A stretch of DNA of 64,000 nt from Limnobacter olei (GTDB taxonomy: Bacteria > Pseudomonadota > Gammaproteobacteria > Burkholderiales > Burkholderiaceae_B): positions 372,001-436,000 of the forward strand of contig NZ_JARFJD010000002.1 of the NCBI RefSeq assembly GCF_029087225.1, in the 5' to 3' direction. The notes beneath the pieces are model-generated. The model was given only the letters and a program-made list of their open reading frames with translations. It was not told where the DNA came from and made no database searches. Position numbers and translations under genes: made by a program. Below are positions 27,180-37,244 of the stretch, one piece after another (positions within the stretch are counted from its first letter, which is position 1; the number at the start of each line of letters is the position of its first letter).

Positions 27180-27791
27180 TTACTCGGGCTTGGTGTCCTC
27201 GAAACTTGGACGGCAAGCCAGGCGCTCAGAATACTCATTCAACTCCGGATACAGTTCACGCCACTTCAGTTCTGGCATGCGGAAATCAAGGTAAAACAGC
27301 GCACAGCCCACGGTGATATCCGCCAAGCTGAATTGCTCAGTCAAATAAAAACCAGGGGTGGTTTTTACCCGGTGTGACACCCAAGCCAGGCCATTGTGAA
27401 TTTTCTGGGTCTGGCGATTAATCCAGGGCTGGCTGACAGCATCGCCCTCATGGAATTTCTTTTCCAGAATTATGTCTACAGCCGCCTGGCTCATGCCCTG
27501 CCCCAGCGATTCCATGGTGCGTACCAAAGCGCGGTTGTTGGGATTGGTGGGCAACAAGGGCACTGTTGGCATCATGTATTCCAGCATGCCGGAAATCACA
27601 AGTGAATCGAACACGGTCTGGCCGCCGTCCAGAATCAGGCAAGGTACTTTGCCCAGTGGATTGTGCTCGGTAATGCGGGTTTTTTCATCCCACACATTTT
27701 CCAGAACAAACTCGTATGGAATTTCTTTTTCTTGAAGCTGAACGCGAATTTTGCGCACGAAGGGGCTAGTCAGGGATCCCACTAGTTTCAT
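27180..27791 (-). CDS. Glutathione S-transferase
   Basis: About 203 residues. The thioredoxin-like N-terminal domain begins MKLVGSLTSPFVRKIRVQL. HNPLGKVPCLILDGG contains the cis-proline that contacts glutathione, and VFDSLVISGMLEY is the gamma-Glu contact. The helical C-terminal domain includes FSLADITVGCALFYLDF. It resembles the YibF-type bacterial GSTs. An ATG one codon further upstream (27794) is equally possible. Single gene with its own promoter, ended by the shared terminator at 27111-27152. The substrate is unknown. Confidence 0.92.
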   Translation of the reverse strand: MKLVGSLTSPFVRKIRVQLQEKEIPYEFVLENVWDEKTRITEHNPLGKVPCLILDGGQTVFDSLVISGMLEYMMPTVPLLPTNPNNRALVRTMESLGQGMSQAAVDIILEKKFHEGDAVSQPWINRQTQKIHNGLAWVSHRVKTTPGFYLTEQFSLADITVGCALFYLDFRMPELKWRELYPELNEYSERLACRPSFEDTKPE

Positions 27792-27958
27792 CACAGTTCT
27801 CCTAAATACAATCCTGGATGAGATTGCGTCTTGTTTTTTACGACCTAAAAGTGTCTAACAGTTTTACAAATTGAACAAGCAGTATTCCAAAATACCGCCG
27901 AGGACATCATTCGTCCCAAGCAGCAACCTTCGGGACAGGTTACAATACAAGGCTTTGA

Positions 27959-29359
<1,401 letters not shown>

Positions 29360-29367
29360 CAATCACA

Positions 29368-29411
29368 CCCCGGGGCAAACGACCACCGTTTGTAAGTACC
29401 CTGCCTCGGGG
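29368..29411 (+). terminator. Possible hairpin terminator after purB
   Basis: CCCCG (29368-29372) can pair with CGGGG (29407-29411) around an inner CAAACG/CGTTTG hairpin (29376-29392). There is no T tract, so at best this is a weak terminator ahead of the pilin operon. Confidence 0.35.
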
Positions 29412-29472
29412 ATGATCAACTCAAAATACCCACGCATACTCAAGACCATAGAGTCATTTTTGGTGTTTGACC

Positions 29473-29919
29473 ATGCGTGCGGGCCTCGGATTTACCTTGA
29501 TTGAACTGACATTTGCAATTGCAATTGTTGGTGTGCTCGCAACGCTAGGCTATGCGGGGTATGAATCATCTTGGGAAAAATCGAATTTTCGCACCATGCG
29601 AGAATTTGGCGTTGAGCTTGCATTAAGCCAGCAACTGCACCGGCAGCGTTACGGCCGCTACGCGCAGGGTGTTTCAAGCAACGGCACACCGAATGCGAAC
29701 CGCTTGGTTCTGCCTTCATCAGCCAACTACAGCGTGGTGGTCTCGAACTCCAATTTTCGGGGTTATCGCGCAGAAGTTACCCCCAGCGCGGGTGCACCAC
29801 TGAAGCTGCCCGAGGACTGCCGAATTCTGATTGTTGAAAGTGATATGGGCATTCAACGTTTCGGCGCCAAGTCTGCCTCTAATCAAAACACATCTGAAAG
29901 GTGTGTTCCACATGGCTAA
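29473..29919 (+). CDS. Type IV pilin-like minor pilin (PilE/FimU type)
   Basis: 148 residues. A six-residue leader MRAGLG precedes FTLIELTFAIAIVGVLATLGY, the class III signal cleaved by PilD between G and F, with Glu at mature position 5. The C-terminal part has two cysteines (PEDCRIL and SERCVPHG) that could form the D-region disulfide loop. First gene of a five-gene operon of pseudopilin-like proteins; its stop overlaps the next start by 8 bp. I chose ATG 29473 over a TTG two codons earlier. Minor pilins prime assembly or form the pilus tip. Confidence 0.88.
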   Translation: MRAGLGFTLIELTFAIAIVGVLATLGYAGYESSWEKSNFRTMREFGVELALSQQLHRQRYGRYAQGVSSNGTPNANRLVLPSSANYSVVVSNSNFRGYRAEVTPSAGAPLKLPEDCRILIVESDMGIQRFGAKSASNQNTSERCVPHG

Positions 29920-30400
29920 GGCAGACAACGGTTTCACCTTAATCGAAATAGTGGTTGGCTTGGCCGTGGTGGGTATATTGGCCGTTTCTGTAATCCCGAG
30001 TATGAACTCGGTGTTGAACAAACAAACGCTGAAGGTCAAGGTATCCCGGCTGGACACGTATGTGGACCAAGCGCGCAATTTGGCTGCAATCACCGAATGC
30101 CCGGTTCAAATGAACCTGCAACCCGCCAGCGCGGCGGTGAATCTGAATGTAACAGTTCAACACGATCCGTTCCTGAAGGGTTGCAGCGCATGGTACGCAC
30201 AAACCAGCAGCCAAAACAATCGCGGATTTTCAGCCACCTTGAATGATGTCACCTTGGCAGGTGCGGTGCGCCTGAATTTCAATGCGGTGTCGGGTGTGCT
30301 CGACACACAAAGCCAAACTCGCCTGACCCTGAATTACCGTGACAGGCGCGCACAGATTACCTTCTTGGGTATCGGCAACGGGGTGGTGAGCTATGACTGA
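29912..30400 (+). CDS. Prepilin-type FimT/GspH-like minor pilin
   Basis: 162 residues. Leader MAKADNG, then FTLIEIVVGLAVVGILAVSV with Glu5, a canonical PilD substrate. The remainder, with two cysteines (AITECPVQMNL and LKGCSAWY) and a C-terminal LNYRDRRAQITFLGIGNGV, looks like the GspH/FimT fold. The ATG lies within the end of the previous gene (8-bp overlap), and its own stop overlaps the next gene by 8 bp, so the operon is tightly coupled. FimT-type pilins can bind DNA during natural uptake; whether this one does is not evident. Confidence 0.87.
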   Translation: MAKADNGFTLIEIVVGLAVVGILAVSVIPSMNSVLNKQTLKVKVSRLDTYVDQARNLAAITECPVQMNLQPASAAVNLNVTVQHDPFLKGCSAWYAQTSSQNNRGFSATLNDVTLAGAVRLNFNAVSGVLDTQSQTRLTLNYRDRRAQITFLGIGNGVVSYD

Positions 30401-31112
30401 CAAAACCCGGCGTTGTCATGGCGCATCTTCAGTCAGCCTTCTGATTGGCATGGCCTTGTTGGCAATCAGCATTACCGGCGCATTGAAATTAATGGGTGTC
30501 AGCATGCGTGCGCAAAACGATTTGAACACCGAAAACCTGGTGGACCAAGTTAATCGGATTGGTGAAATTATCACGGTTCACCTGAACCGGGGCGGCAGTT
30601 ACCAAAACCCGGATGTTGAGGCCAAAGGCATACAGCTGTGCAGCTTGCAAAACCAGGCGGCCCAATGCAACGGTTACCAACCTACCAGCCAAAACTTCTG
30701 TCTGAGTATTCCCACCCGGGTCAGTCGCAGCGGAAATGATGTGATCAATTTAACCGGCTTTCGTCTGCTCAATGGTGTGCTGGCTCAAAGGGAGCTGAAC
30801 GGCGTCAATATGGCTCAATTTGACCATGGCACATTTTGTAACGACAGCCCGGACTGGCTCGATTTAAACAACAAGCGCGACTTTGAATTCACCAACATTC
30901 GGTTTTGCAGATTTCAGGCCAACACACCAAACCAAGTCACCGCGCACTACGAACAGAACTGCAATTCGGTGATAGAGAACAACCCCGAATCCAATATGTT
31001 CTGGATTGCCATGCTCAAAGCCAAAATTGGCAACAACCTGACCGAGGGGCAGTATGAAGAAGCAAGAATTATTCACCTGCTGAACACCACGCGGGTAAGG
31101 GTTGGATCATGA
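30393..31112 (+). CDS. PilW-like minor pilin with unusual prepilin signal
   Basis: 239 residues. The N-terminal hydrophobic helix is GASSVSLLIGMALLAISITG. It sits where a prepilin signal belongs but lacks the usual Phe at +1 and Glu at +5. Size, gene order and the central region (many Asn and several Cys) match PilW-type minor pilins, which carry a short leader and a large globular head. Four-base overlaps link it to the next gene (ATGA at 31109). Identification as PilW rests mainly on position in the cluster and length. Confidence 0.75.
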   Translation: MTDKTRRCHGASSVSLLIGMALLAISITGALKLMGVSMRAQNDLNTENLVDQVNRIGEIITVHLNRGGSYQNPDVEAKGIQLCSLQNQAAQCNGYQPTSQNFCLSIPTRVSRSGNDVINLTGFRLLNGVLAQRELNGVNMAQFDHGTFCNDSPDWLDLNNKRDFEFTNIRFCRFQANTPNQVTAHYEQNCNSVIENNPESNMFWIAMLKAKIGNNLTEGQYEEARIIHLLNTTRVRVGS

Positions 31113-31843
31113 AAAAGCGGCGCAACTTACACAACAAAGTACAAACCGGTGCACTTGGCGTGTTTGTATGTGTAGTGTTAGTGATTGTGTTCGGGCTGAT
31201 CAGCCTGCAAAACATCACTACCACAAGTCTTGATCTTTATCTGTCCAACTCCAAACAACATATTGAAGAGGCACGCCAGTTGGCCTATGCCGGCCTTCGA
31301 CATTACACCCACAACTTTGGCAACGATGCGGCCATTCAGCAGCTAATCGACTCTCACCGTGGAGATAACCGGATCATAGGTGAATGCTCATTCACAGTAG
31401 CTTTGCCTGAAACATTAAGCCCACAAGTGCAATTGGCCAGTCCGAACACCCCGGACGACGCACGGCAGGACATTGTGATACGCGGGATCGTGGTGCCCTA
31501 CAACTGCGACCATGCCATTTCAGATGAAAACTACCGCGCCACTTTTGAAATTGTTGCCAGCGTGAATTGTTCAGGAAGTGACGGGGTGGAATCGGGTTGT
31601 GTCAAACGCTCATTTGTATTTAATCGCGAAGACAGCAACGGTCTGCCTTACAATCCAATCCAAACCCCACCACCTCCACCGCCACCGCCAAGGCCACCCG
31701 ATCCCAATCCGCCGCCGCCACCGCCACCAGCGCCGCCACCAGCGCCGCCGGTTGAGCACCCACCTCCTTCAGAGCCACCGCCCCGGGAAGAACCCAGGCC
31801 GCCACCTCCGAAATCAAAGGGCAAACATGAAGTTGGATTCTAG
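31109..31843 (+). CDS. PilX-like minor pilin with proline-rich C-terminal tail
   Basis: 244 residues. After a basic leader comes TGALGVFVCVVLVIVFGLIS, a PilX-type N-terminal helix without Glu5. LAYAGLRHYTHNFGND and three cysteines (ECSF, YNCDH, VNCSG) follow. From about residue 180 to 234 the chain is mostly proline with scattered Glu, Arg and Asp, then ends KSKGKHEVGF. Such a tail is not a normal part of PilX. The gene overlaps the PilV-like gene by 17 bp. The frame stays open without interruption through the tail. Confidence 0.75.
   Translation: MKKRRNLHNKVQTGALGVFVCVVLVIVFGLISLQNITTTSLDLYLSNSKQHIEEARQLAYAGLRHYTHNFGNDAAIQQLIDSHRGDNRIIGECSFTVALPETLSPQVQLASPNTPDDARQDIVIRGIVVPYNCDHAISDENYRATFEIVASVNCSGSDGVESGCVKRSFVFNREDSNGLPYNPIQTPPPPPPPPRPPDPNPPPPPPPAPPPAPPVEHPPPSEPPPREEPRPPPPKSKGKHEVGF
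31646..31810 (+). repeat. Low-complexity CCN-rich tract encoding polyproline
   Basis: This stretch inside the PilX-like gene is built almost wholly of CCN codons (CCA, CCG, CCT, CCC mixed) and forms short irregular repeats. Mixed codon use suggests the amino-acid sequence is kept rather than a recent triplet expansion. Confidence 0.8.
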
Positions 31844-32372
31844 AAAAAACGGATTTTCAATGGTCGACGCATTGATCGCCATTCTGGTGCTGTCCATTGG
31901 TTTGGTCTTGTATGCCAAAAACTGGACAGCCAACTATGGCGCCAAGAATTCGACCCATGTGCGTTCAATCGCTGCAACCCAGGTCGCGGAGATTGGCAAT
32001 GTATTGCTGGCCAATATTTCAGACCTGGACAGGGACACGCCACGCGGACAAATCATCGCCCGCATGCAGCAGTTCTCGGGGCGGCTGGAAGATCACTTGA
32101 ACAGTTATGCTAGTGCCAGGGGCTACGAATGCACCAACAATGAGCCAAGGGCCTTGGGTGCACCCAACAATTCGATTAACCTGAGCCAGGCCACATTGCC
32201 GCGCGCATGGGCGCAGGGCGCAGCGTCGTGTATCAGCATTCGGCCCTTACCCAATTTGAACACCCAGACCAACGGCGTTTGGGTGCACATCGAAGCCAGA
32301 TGGATTGACGGGCACACACGAGACAACCAGACCGAAAATGTCAGCGTGTACACCTTGGTTAGTCCGCTTTGA
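31827..32372 (+). CDS. PilV-like minor pilin
   Basis: 181 residues from the ATG at 31827, which lies inside the end of the preceding gene. Leader MKLDSRKNG, then FSMVDALIAILVLSIGLVLY. This is a clean G/F cleavage site but with Asp at mature position 5 where most pilins have Glu. The globular part has two cysteines (GYECTNNE and AASCISIRP). Last gene of the operon, it ends 2 bp before the convergent YcgR-like gene. PilV-type minor pilins sit in the priming complex at the tip. Confidence 0.82.
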   Translation: MKLDSRKNGFSMVDALIAILVLSIGLVLYAKNWTANYGAKNSTHVRSIAATQVAEIGNVLLANISDLDRDTPRGQIIARMQQFSGRLEDHLNSYASARGYECTNNEPRALGAPNNSINLSQATLPRAWAQGAASCISIRPLPNLNTQTNGVWVHIEARWIDGHTRDNQTENVSVYTLVSPL

Positions 32373-32374
32373 GG

Positions 32375-33307
32375 CTACTTTGAATACAGCTGGGGACCCA
32401 GACGGTGATTCAGGCGATCGCTTACAAACGCGTGAATGACTGCAAATTGCTCATCGTTCAGCGACTTTAAGGCAAAGCCATAAGTTGATGAGGAGGGGCC
32501 AGAGTCACGCGGTTTTGAGACCACCTCGGCATCGCATTCAATCAAATACTTCCGGTCATCCAGAATGATTTGAAACGCAATCGAGATGGATTGCCCTATT
32601 TTGAAAGACACCGCCTTGGCAAACAACAGTTCAAGCCCCCCAGTTGAAATATTATCGATTACAGCAGTGATCGATTCGACTGAACCACTTTGACTGCCAT
32701 TCAAACGAATGGTGGCGGGCAAATCGCAATTCACACGCCGGGCGCGGCGAACGGCCTGCGACTCCAAGTGAGTTTCATGGGGCCATGACATCACAATCAG
32801 CGGGTGCGGCGACAGCAACACCTTTTCAATCATTGAACTGAAGCGGTAGATGGACAAACCATAGGTGGCCTGGAATTCCCAAACCTGCCCTTCTTTTGCA
32901 AATACACATTTGCCATCCCGCATGGGGTGCGTGATCACAATGGCGGCTTGAGGGATGCTACCGATTAAACGAACATGGAAGGGCTCTTTGGATTGCCCGG
33001 GGGCAGACATTTTCAGCTGGCTACCCGTCTCGAAGGGATCTTCAAACGCCTGTTTCGCGGGAAGCATTCTGGGCAAGGCACTCGGATCCATTTGAGGCTT
33101 GCCCGGTTGAATCACAAACTTGTTGGCCCACCGGGGGTTGTGGTACAAGCCTTTGGCGGCCAGTTCATCAAGCTGCTTCTGGCTGTTGACCGCTTGGCCC
33201 TCTGCCAGCAGCAATACCCCGCTTCTGTCAAAGATTGCGAATGGCAGCGCCTTGCCAATTTCAATGTCGCCTTTGGCCAAAGGCGAAAGGTCTTTGGGAT
33301 TGTCCAC
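32375..33307 (-). CDS. PilZ domain protein, YcgR-like c-di-GMP effector
   Basis: 310 residues. The C-terminal PilZ domain has the c-di-GMP motif RRARR (about residues 194-198) and DNISTGGLELL (D-x-S-x-x-G). The preceding segment (FHVRLIGSIPQAAIVITHPM to SIYRFSSMIEKVLL) is a YcgR/YpfA N-terminal domain. Such proteins bind c-di-GMP and brake flagella or tune pili and cellulose. The first about 100 residues are extra compared with E. coli YcgR. The convergent minor-pilin operon and the GGDEF enzyme at 16014 are plausible functional partners. Confidence 0.87.
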   Translation of the reverse strand: MDNPKDLSPLAKGDIEIGKALPFAIFDRSGVLLLAEGQAVNSQKQLDELAAKGLYHNPRWANKFVIQPGKPQMDPSALPRMLPAKQAFEDPFETGSQLKMSAPGQSKEPFHVRLIGSIPQAAIVITHPMRDGKCVFAKEGQVWEFQATYGLSIYRFSSMIEKVLLSPHPLIVMSWPHETHLESQAVRRARRVNCDLPATIRLNGSQSGSVESITAVIDNISTGGLELLFAKAVSFKIGQSISIAFQIILDDRKYLIECDAEVVSKPRDSGPSSSTYGFALKSLNDEQFAVIHAFVSDRLNHRLGPQLYSK

Positions 33308-33323
33308 GCTGCCTCGCTTACTA

Positions 33324-33340
33324 ACCCCGTTTTACGGGGT
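33324..33340 (-). terminator. Hairpin overlapping the secF stop codon
   Basis: ACCCCGT / ACGGGGT pair perfectly (7 bp) around a TTT loop, with the secF stop (33334-33332) in the loop. There is no T run afterwards. It could reduce read-through from secF into the PilZ gene, which starts at 33307. Confidence 0.4.
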
Positions 33341-34285
33341 CTCAAATTCTTTGTCTTTTTTCACAGGCTTTACCAAGTCTTCCCTGGTCAGGCCCAGCCA
33401 CATCAACAGGGGGCTGGCCACCAACACTGAGGAATATATGCCAAAGCAAATACCAATGGTCAGCGCCAAAGCAAAGCCGTGCAATGTAGGACCACCAAAA
33501 AACAACATGGAACACACCATGATCTGGGTGGAGCCGTGGGTAATGATGGTGCGTGAAATTGTTCGGGTAATTGCGTTGTCGATGGTTTCTTCAACGGTCA
33601 TTTTTCGGACTTTCTTGAATGTTTCGCGAATTCGATCGAATACCACCACCGATTCATTCACTGAATAACCCAAAACCGCCAACACCGCCGCCAGCACCGA
33701 CAGGGAAAACTCCCAACCGAAGAAGGCAAAAAAACCGAGAATAATGACCACGTCGTGCAAGTTGGCCACAATGGCTGAAACCGCAAACTTCCATTCAAAA
33801 CGAAGGGCCAAGTAAATCATGATGCCGCCGATCACGACCATCAAGGCAATCACACCGTTCTCAGCCAACTCCCGACCTACTTGTGGCCCGACAAATTCAA
33901 CGCGCATCAACTGCACGTCTGGGCCTCCCAGGCTTAATACCTGCTCGGTCATCGCCTGCTGATTCAGCTTGCCTTCAGTGCCCAACACGCCCGATTGCAG
34001 ATCTTTCACCGCCAGTCGAACCAGCACATCGCGCGCGGTGCCAAAGTTTTGAACCTGCGGTTCGTCAATTCCGGTGGCACGCAAACCTTCACGAATTTTC
34101 TCGAGTTCAGCAGGCTGGGAATAACGGGCTTCAACCAGTACACCGCCAGTGAACTCAACGCTCAAATTCAAGCCTTTGGTGGACAGAAAAAACACCGCTG
34201 CCGCAAAAGTTAGGAACGAGATAATGTTGAAAATCTTGGCATGCCGCATGAACGGAATGTCGTTTTTGATTCTGAATAATTCCAT
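33332..34285 (-). CDS. secF: Protein translocase subunit SecF
   Basis: 317-residue inner-membrane partner of SecD, using the proton gradient to pull exported proteins through SecYEG. It has six membrane helices and a periplasmic P4-like domain (GLNLSVEFTGGVLVEARYSQ). The conserved SVNESVVVFDRIRETFKKVR lies between helices 4 and 5, with TISRTIITHGSTQIMVCSML after it. The length is typical. Last gene of yajC-secD-secF, 34 bp after secD. Confidence 0.97.
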   Translation of the reverse strand: MELFRIKNDIPFMRHAKIFNIISFLTFAAAVFFLSTKGLNLSVEFTGGVLVEARYSQPAELEKIREGLRATGIDEPQVQNFGTARDVLVRLAVKDLQSGVLGTEGKLNQQAMTEQVLSLGGPDVQLMRVEFVGPQVGRELAENGVIALMVVIGGIMIYLALRFEWKFAVSAIVANLHDVVIILGFFAFFGWEFSLSVLAAVLAVLGYSVNESVVVFDRIRETFKKVRKMTVEETIDNAITRTISRTIITHGSTQIMVCSMLFFGGPTLHGFALALTIGICFGIYSSVLVASPLLMWLGLTREDLVKPVKKDKEFETP

Positions 34286-34319
34286 TTTCTTTTAGTTCAC
34301 TTGGTTCAGTTGGTGTGGA

Positions 34320-36212
34320 TCACGCTTTTTTAGCAACAGCAGTGTCAGAATCGGGACGCCAAATTTGCCCAATACTGACTGAGTCCAATTTCTTTTTACG
34401 GCCATACCACAGGTTGACTACACCACGGGACACCACAACCGCACTGAAAATTGAGGTCAAAATACCCAGACAATGCACCACTGCAAAACCACGCACAGGG
34501 CCTGAGCCAAAAATCAACAAAGCCAAACCAGCAATCAAGGTGGTAATGTTCGAATCCAGGATGGTGGCCCATGCACGCTCATAACCCGCAGCAATGGCTT
34601 GCTGGGGCTGCGCACCGTCCCGAAGTTCTTCGCGAATACGCTCGTTGATCAGCACGTTGGCATCAATCGCCATACCCAGAGTAAGCGCAATCGCTGCAAT
34701 ACCTGGCAAGGTCAGGGTAGCCTGCAACACGGACAACAAGGCAAACAACAACATCACATTGACCGCCAGTGCAAACACTGAAAACACGCCAAACAACAAG
34801 TAGTACACGATCATGAATGCACCCAGTACAACAAAGCCATACAAGGTTGAGTTAATACCCTTGTCAATGTTGTCAGCACCCAGGCTGGGGCCAATGGTGC
34901 GCTCTTCAATGATATCCATAGGTGCGGCCAGCGAACCCGCTCGTAGCAACAGTGCCAGGTCAGCGGACTCAACCGTATTCATGCTGCCTGAGATTTGCAC
35001 GCGGCCACCGCCAATTTCACCGCGAATAACAGGCGCGGTGACTACCTCGCCCTTGCCTTTCTCGATCAGCACAATGGCCATTCTCTTGCCAATACTTTCA
35101 GCAGTTACGTTACGGAAAATGCGGGCACCCTGGCTGTCCAGCGTCAAATGCACCGCTGGTTCCTGGGTTTGATTGTCAAAGCCGGCTTGCGCATCGGTCA
35201 GGTTGTCGCCGGTCAAAATCACTTCCGATTTCAGCAACAAGTCGCGGCCGCCACGCTCGGTGTAACGCTCAAGGCCAAAGGGCACAATGCCGCTGGCCAA
35301 GGCAGACTGAGCCTCCGGGCTGTCATCAACCATGCGAACTTCCAGTGTCGCAGTACGGCCCAGAATGTCTTTGGCCTTCGCCGTGTCTTGCACGCCTGGG
35401 AGCTGAACCACAATGCGATCCGCACCCTGGCGTTGAATCACGGGTTCGGCTACACCCAATTCGTTAATTCGGTTGTGCAAAGTAGTGATGTTTTGGCGCA
35501 AAGCATACTCGCGCGCCTGCTGTTCAATTTCTGGCGCCAACGTCGCCACAAGCGCAAATTCAGTGCTGTTTTCAGGAGTGGCAAGCTGCAAGTCCGGGTA
35601 TTCCTTGGCCAGAGCAGCCTGCGCCTTGTTGCGGGCTTCTGCATCGCGGAAGGTCAGGTTAAAACCAGCCGGCGTGCGGGGCGCGCTGGCATACCGCAAA
35701 TCTTCTTCGCGCAAGGTTTGCTTGGCGCTGGCCAGCAAGGCGTCCTTGCGTTTTTCCAGTGCAGCGTTCATATCCACTTGCAACAGGAAGTGCACGCCGC
35801 CCCTCAAATCGAGGCCGAGATACATGGGCAGCGCATTGATGCTGGTCAACCAGTCGGGGGACCGGGACAACAGATTCAGGGCAACGATGTAATCCGGATC
35901 TGCCGGGTCTGGGTTAAGCTGGCTTTGAAGAAAGTCTCTCGCCTTCAGTTGCTCTTCAGACGAGTTGAACCTTAATTTCAGAGTTCCGCCGCCCAGTGTT
36001 TCTTCGAAAAATACCCCATCGGGCTTAACTCCTTGCGCCTCAAGCTGGCTGGACAATCGGTCAGCCAGATCAGGTGACAATTTCAAGGTGGACTTGCCAC
36101 TTGAAACCTGCACAGCGGGCGCTTCACCATAAAAATTGGGCAGGGTGTACAACACACCCAGCACCAACACAATGGCGATCATCAGGTACTTCCAGACAGG
36201 GTATCGATTCAT
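34320..36212 (-). CDS. secD: Protein translocase subunit SecD
   Basis: 630-residue membrane protein. After the first helix (YLMIAIVLVLGVLYTLPNFY) comes the large periplasmic P1 region, including LGLDLRGGVHFLLQVD and RINELGVAEPVIQRQGADRI. The C-terminal half has five helices with MAIDANVLINERIREELRDG, which contains the conserved Asp and Arg of the proton path. Nine bases separate it from yajC upstream. It works with SecF and YajC in the holotranslocon. Confidence 0.97.
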   Translation of the reverse strand: MNRYPVWKYLMIAIVLVLGVLYTLPNFYGEAPAVQVSSGKSTLKLSPDLADRLSSQLEAQGVKPDGVFFEETLGGGTLKLRFNSSEEQLKARDFLQSQLNPDPADPDYIVALNLLSRSPDWLTSINALPMYLGLDLRGGVHFLLQVDMNAALEKRKDALLASAKQTLREEDLRYASAPRTPAGFNLTFRDAEARNKAQAALAKEYPDLQLATPENSTEFALVATLAPEIEQQAREYALRQNITTLHNRINELGVAEPVIQRQGADRIVVQLPGVQDTAKAKDILGRTATLEVRMVDDSPEAQSALASGIVPFGLERYTERGGRDLLLKSEVILTGDNLTDAQAGFDNQTQEPAVHLTLDSQGARIFRNVTAESIGKRMAIVLIEKGKGEVVTAPVIRGEIGGGRVQISGSMNTVESADLALLLRAGSLAAPMDIIEERTIGPSLGADNIDKGINSTLYGFVVLGAFMIVYYLLFGVFSVFALAVNVMLLFALLSVLQATLTLPGIAAIALTLGMAIDANVLINERIREELRDGAQPQQAIAAGYERAWATILDSNITTLIAGLALLIFGSGPVRGFAVVHCLGILTSIFSAVVVSRGVVNLWYGRKKKLDSVSIGQIWRPDSDTAVAKKA

Positions 36213-36221
36213 GACAGCAAA

Positions 36222-36557
36222 TTAACGTGTTTCTTTCAGGGTGCCGCGAGGCAGCAGGCTTTGTACAGCAGCGCGTTGCAGCACAACTTCAACAGGCTTG
36301 TCACCCATTTCGGCCACTTCCAGCGTGATGTACGATTCGTTGATTTTGCTGATCTTGCCCAGCAAACCACCCGAGGCAATTACTTCATCGCCTTTTTGCA
36401 GGGCTTCAACCATGGCTTTGTGTTCTTTCTGGCGTTTCATTTGGGGACGAATGGCCAAGAAATAAAGTACGCCAAACATCAAAATGAGGGGCAGGAAGCT
36501 TAAAAGGCCACTTTCCGGGCCAGCGGCTGCGGATTGCGCAAACGCGGATGAAATCAC
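36222..36557 (-). CDS. yajC: Preprotein translocase accessory subunit YajC
   Basis: 111 residues with one membrane helix (SFLPLILMFGVLYFLAI) then RPQMKRQKEHKAMVEALQKG and the cytoplasmic beta domain GDEVIASGGLLGKI. I chose the GTG at 36557 giving MISSAFAQSAAAGP. The AAGGAG ribosome site is 6 nt upstream of this GTG but directly abuts the ATG at 36563, leaving no spacing. N-termini of the form ISSA-AQ are common in betaproteobacterial YajC. First gene of the yajC-secD-secF operon. Confidence 0.94.
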   Translation of the reverse strand: MISSAFAQSAAAGPESGLLSFLPLILMFGVLYFLAIRPQMKRQKEHKAMVEALQKGDEVIASGGLLGKISKINESYITLEVAEMGDKPVEVVLQRAAVQSLLPRGTLKETR

Positions 36558-36699
36558 AGTCATCTCCTTAAAGTTGTGATGGGTTCGCGCCGAGTATACA
36601 ACGCTTGACACTTAAAATTCAGACCAAAAGGCTTGACTTGGGTTCCACTTAAAGATTCACTTAGCGATTGTGGGAACAATAAAAAATAGGCTTTGATCT

Positions 36700-37241
36700 A
36701 TGTCGAGCAAGATAGAACAGGCAACCTTGGGCGGGGGTTGTTTCTGGTGCACGGAAGCTGTTTTCCGGCAACTCAAAGGAATCGAGTTGTGCGAATCGGG
36801 CTACAGCGGGGGAAGTGACCCCAACCCCAACTATGACAAGGTGTGTGGCGGCAAAACCGGCCATGCCGAGGTAATCCGGCTGCACTACGATCCGGAAGTG
36901 ATCTCATTCCGGAAAATATTGGCAGTGTTCTTCGCGATTCACGATCCCACCACCTTGAACCGACAGGGCAACGATGTGGGCACCCAATATCGCTCGGTCA
37001 TTTTTTTCACACGCCCGAGCAACGCGACACAGCCGTGGCTTTTGTTGAAGACCTGGAAAAACGGAAAATTTTCCGCGACAAGGTGGTTACCGAGATTTCG
37101 CCCTTGCTGAATTATTTTCCGGCCGAGAAATACCACCAGGAATACTTCGAGAACAACCCGATGCAACCTTACTGCGCGTATGTAGTGGCACCCAAGGTTG
37201 AGAAGGCTGAAGACCTGTTTGGTGATATGTTCAAGCGCTAA
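36700..37241 (+). pseudogene. msrA: Peptide methionine sulfoxide reductase MsrA, frameshifted
   Basis: Repairs oxidised methionine (S form). The first frame (36700-37007) gives [18 protein letters not shown] with catalytic Cys14, [18 protein letters not shown] and [17 protein letters not shown]. The rest of the family sequence ([23 protein letters not shown]-like FPAEKYHQEYF, and a C-terminal MQPYCAYVVAPK) continues in the +2 frame to the stop at 37239-37241. The break is at a run of seven T (37001-37007); one more base would restore a single protein of about 180 residues. It may be a real mutation, a phase-variable tract or a sequencing error. Confidence 0.85.
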
Positions 37242-37244
37242 GTT

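Noticed and set aside
31578-31826. N-terminal extension of the PilV-like frame, rich in His and Arg
   Set aside because: It is the out-of-frame reading of the proline-rich tract of the preceding gene; the prepilin leader fixes the start at 31827.
34995-35975. Plus-strand open frame of 326 codons
   Set aside because: Antisense shadow of secD.
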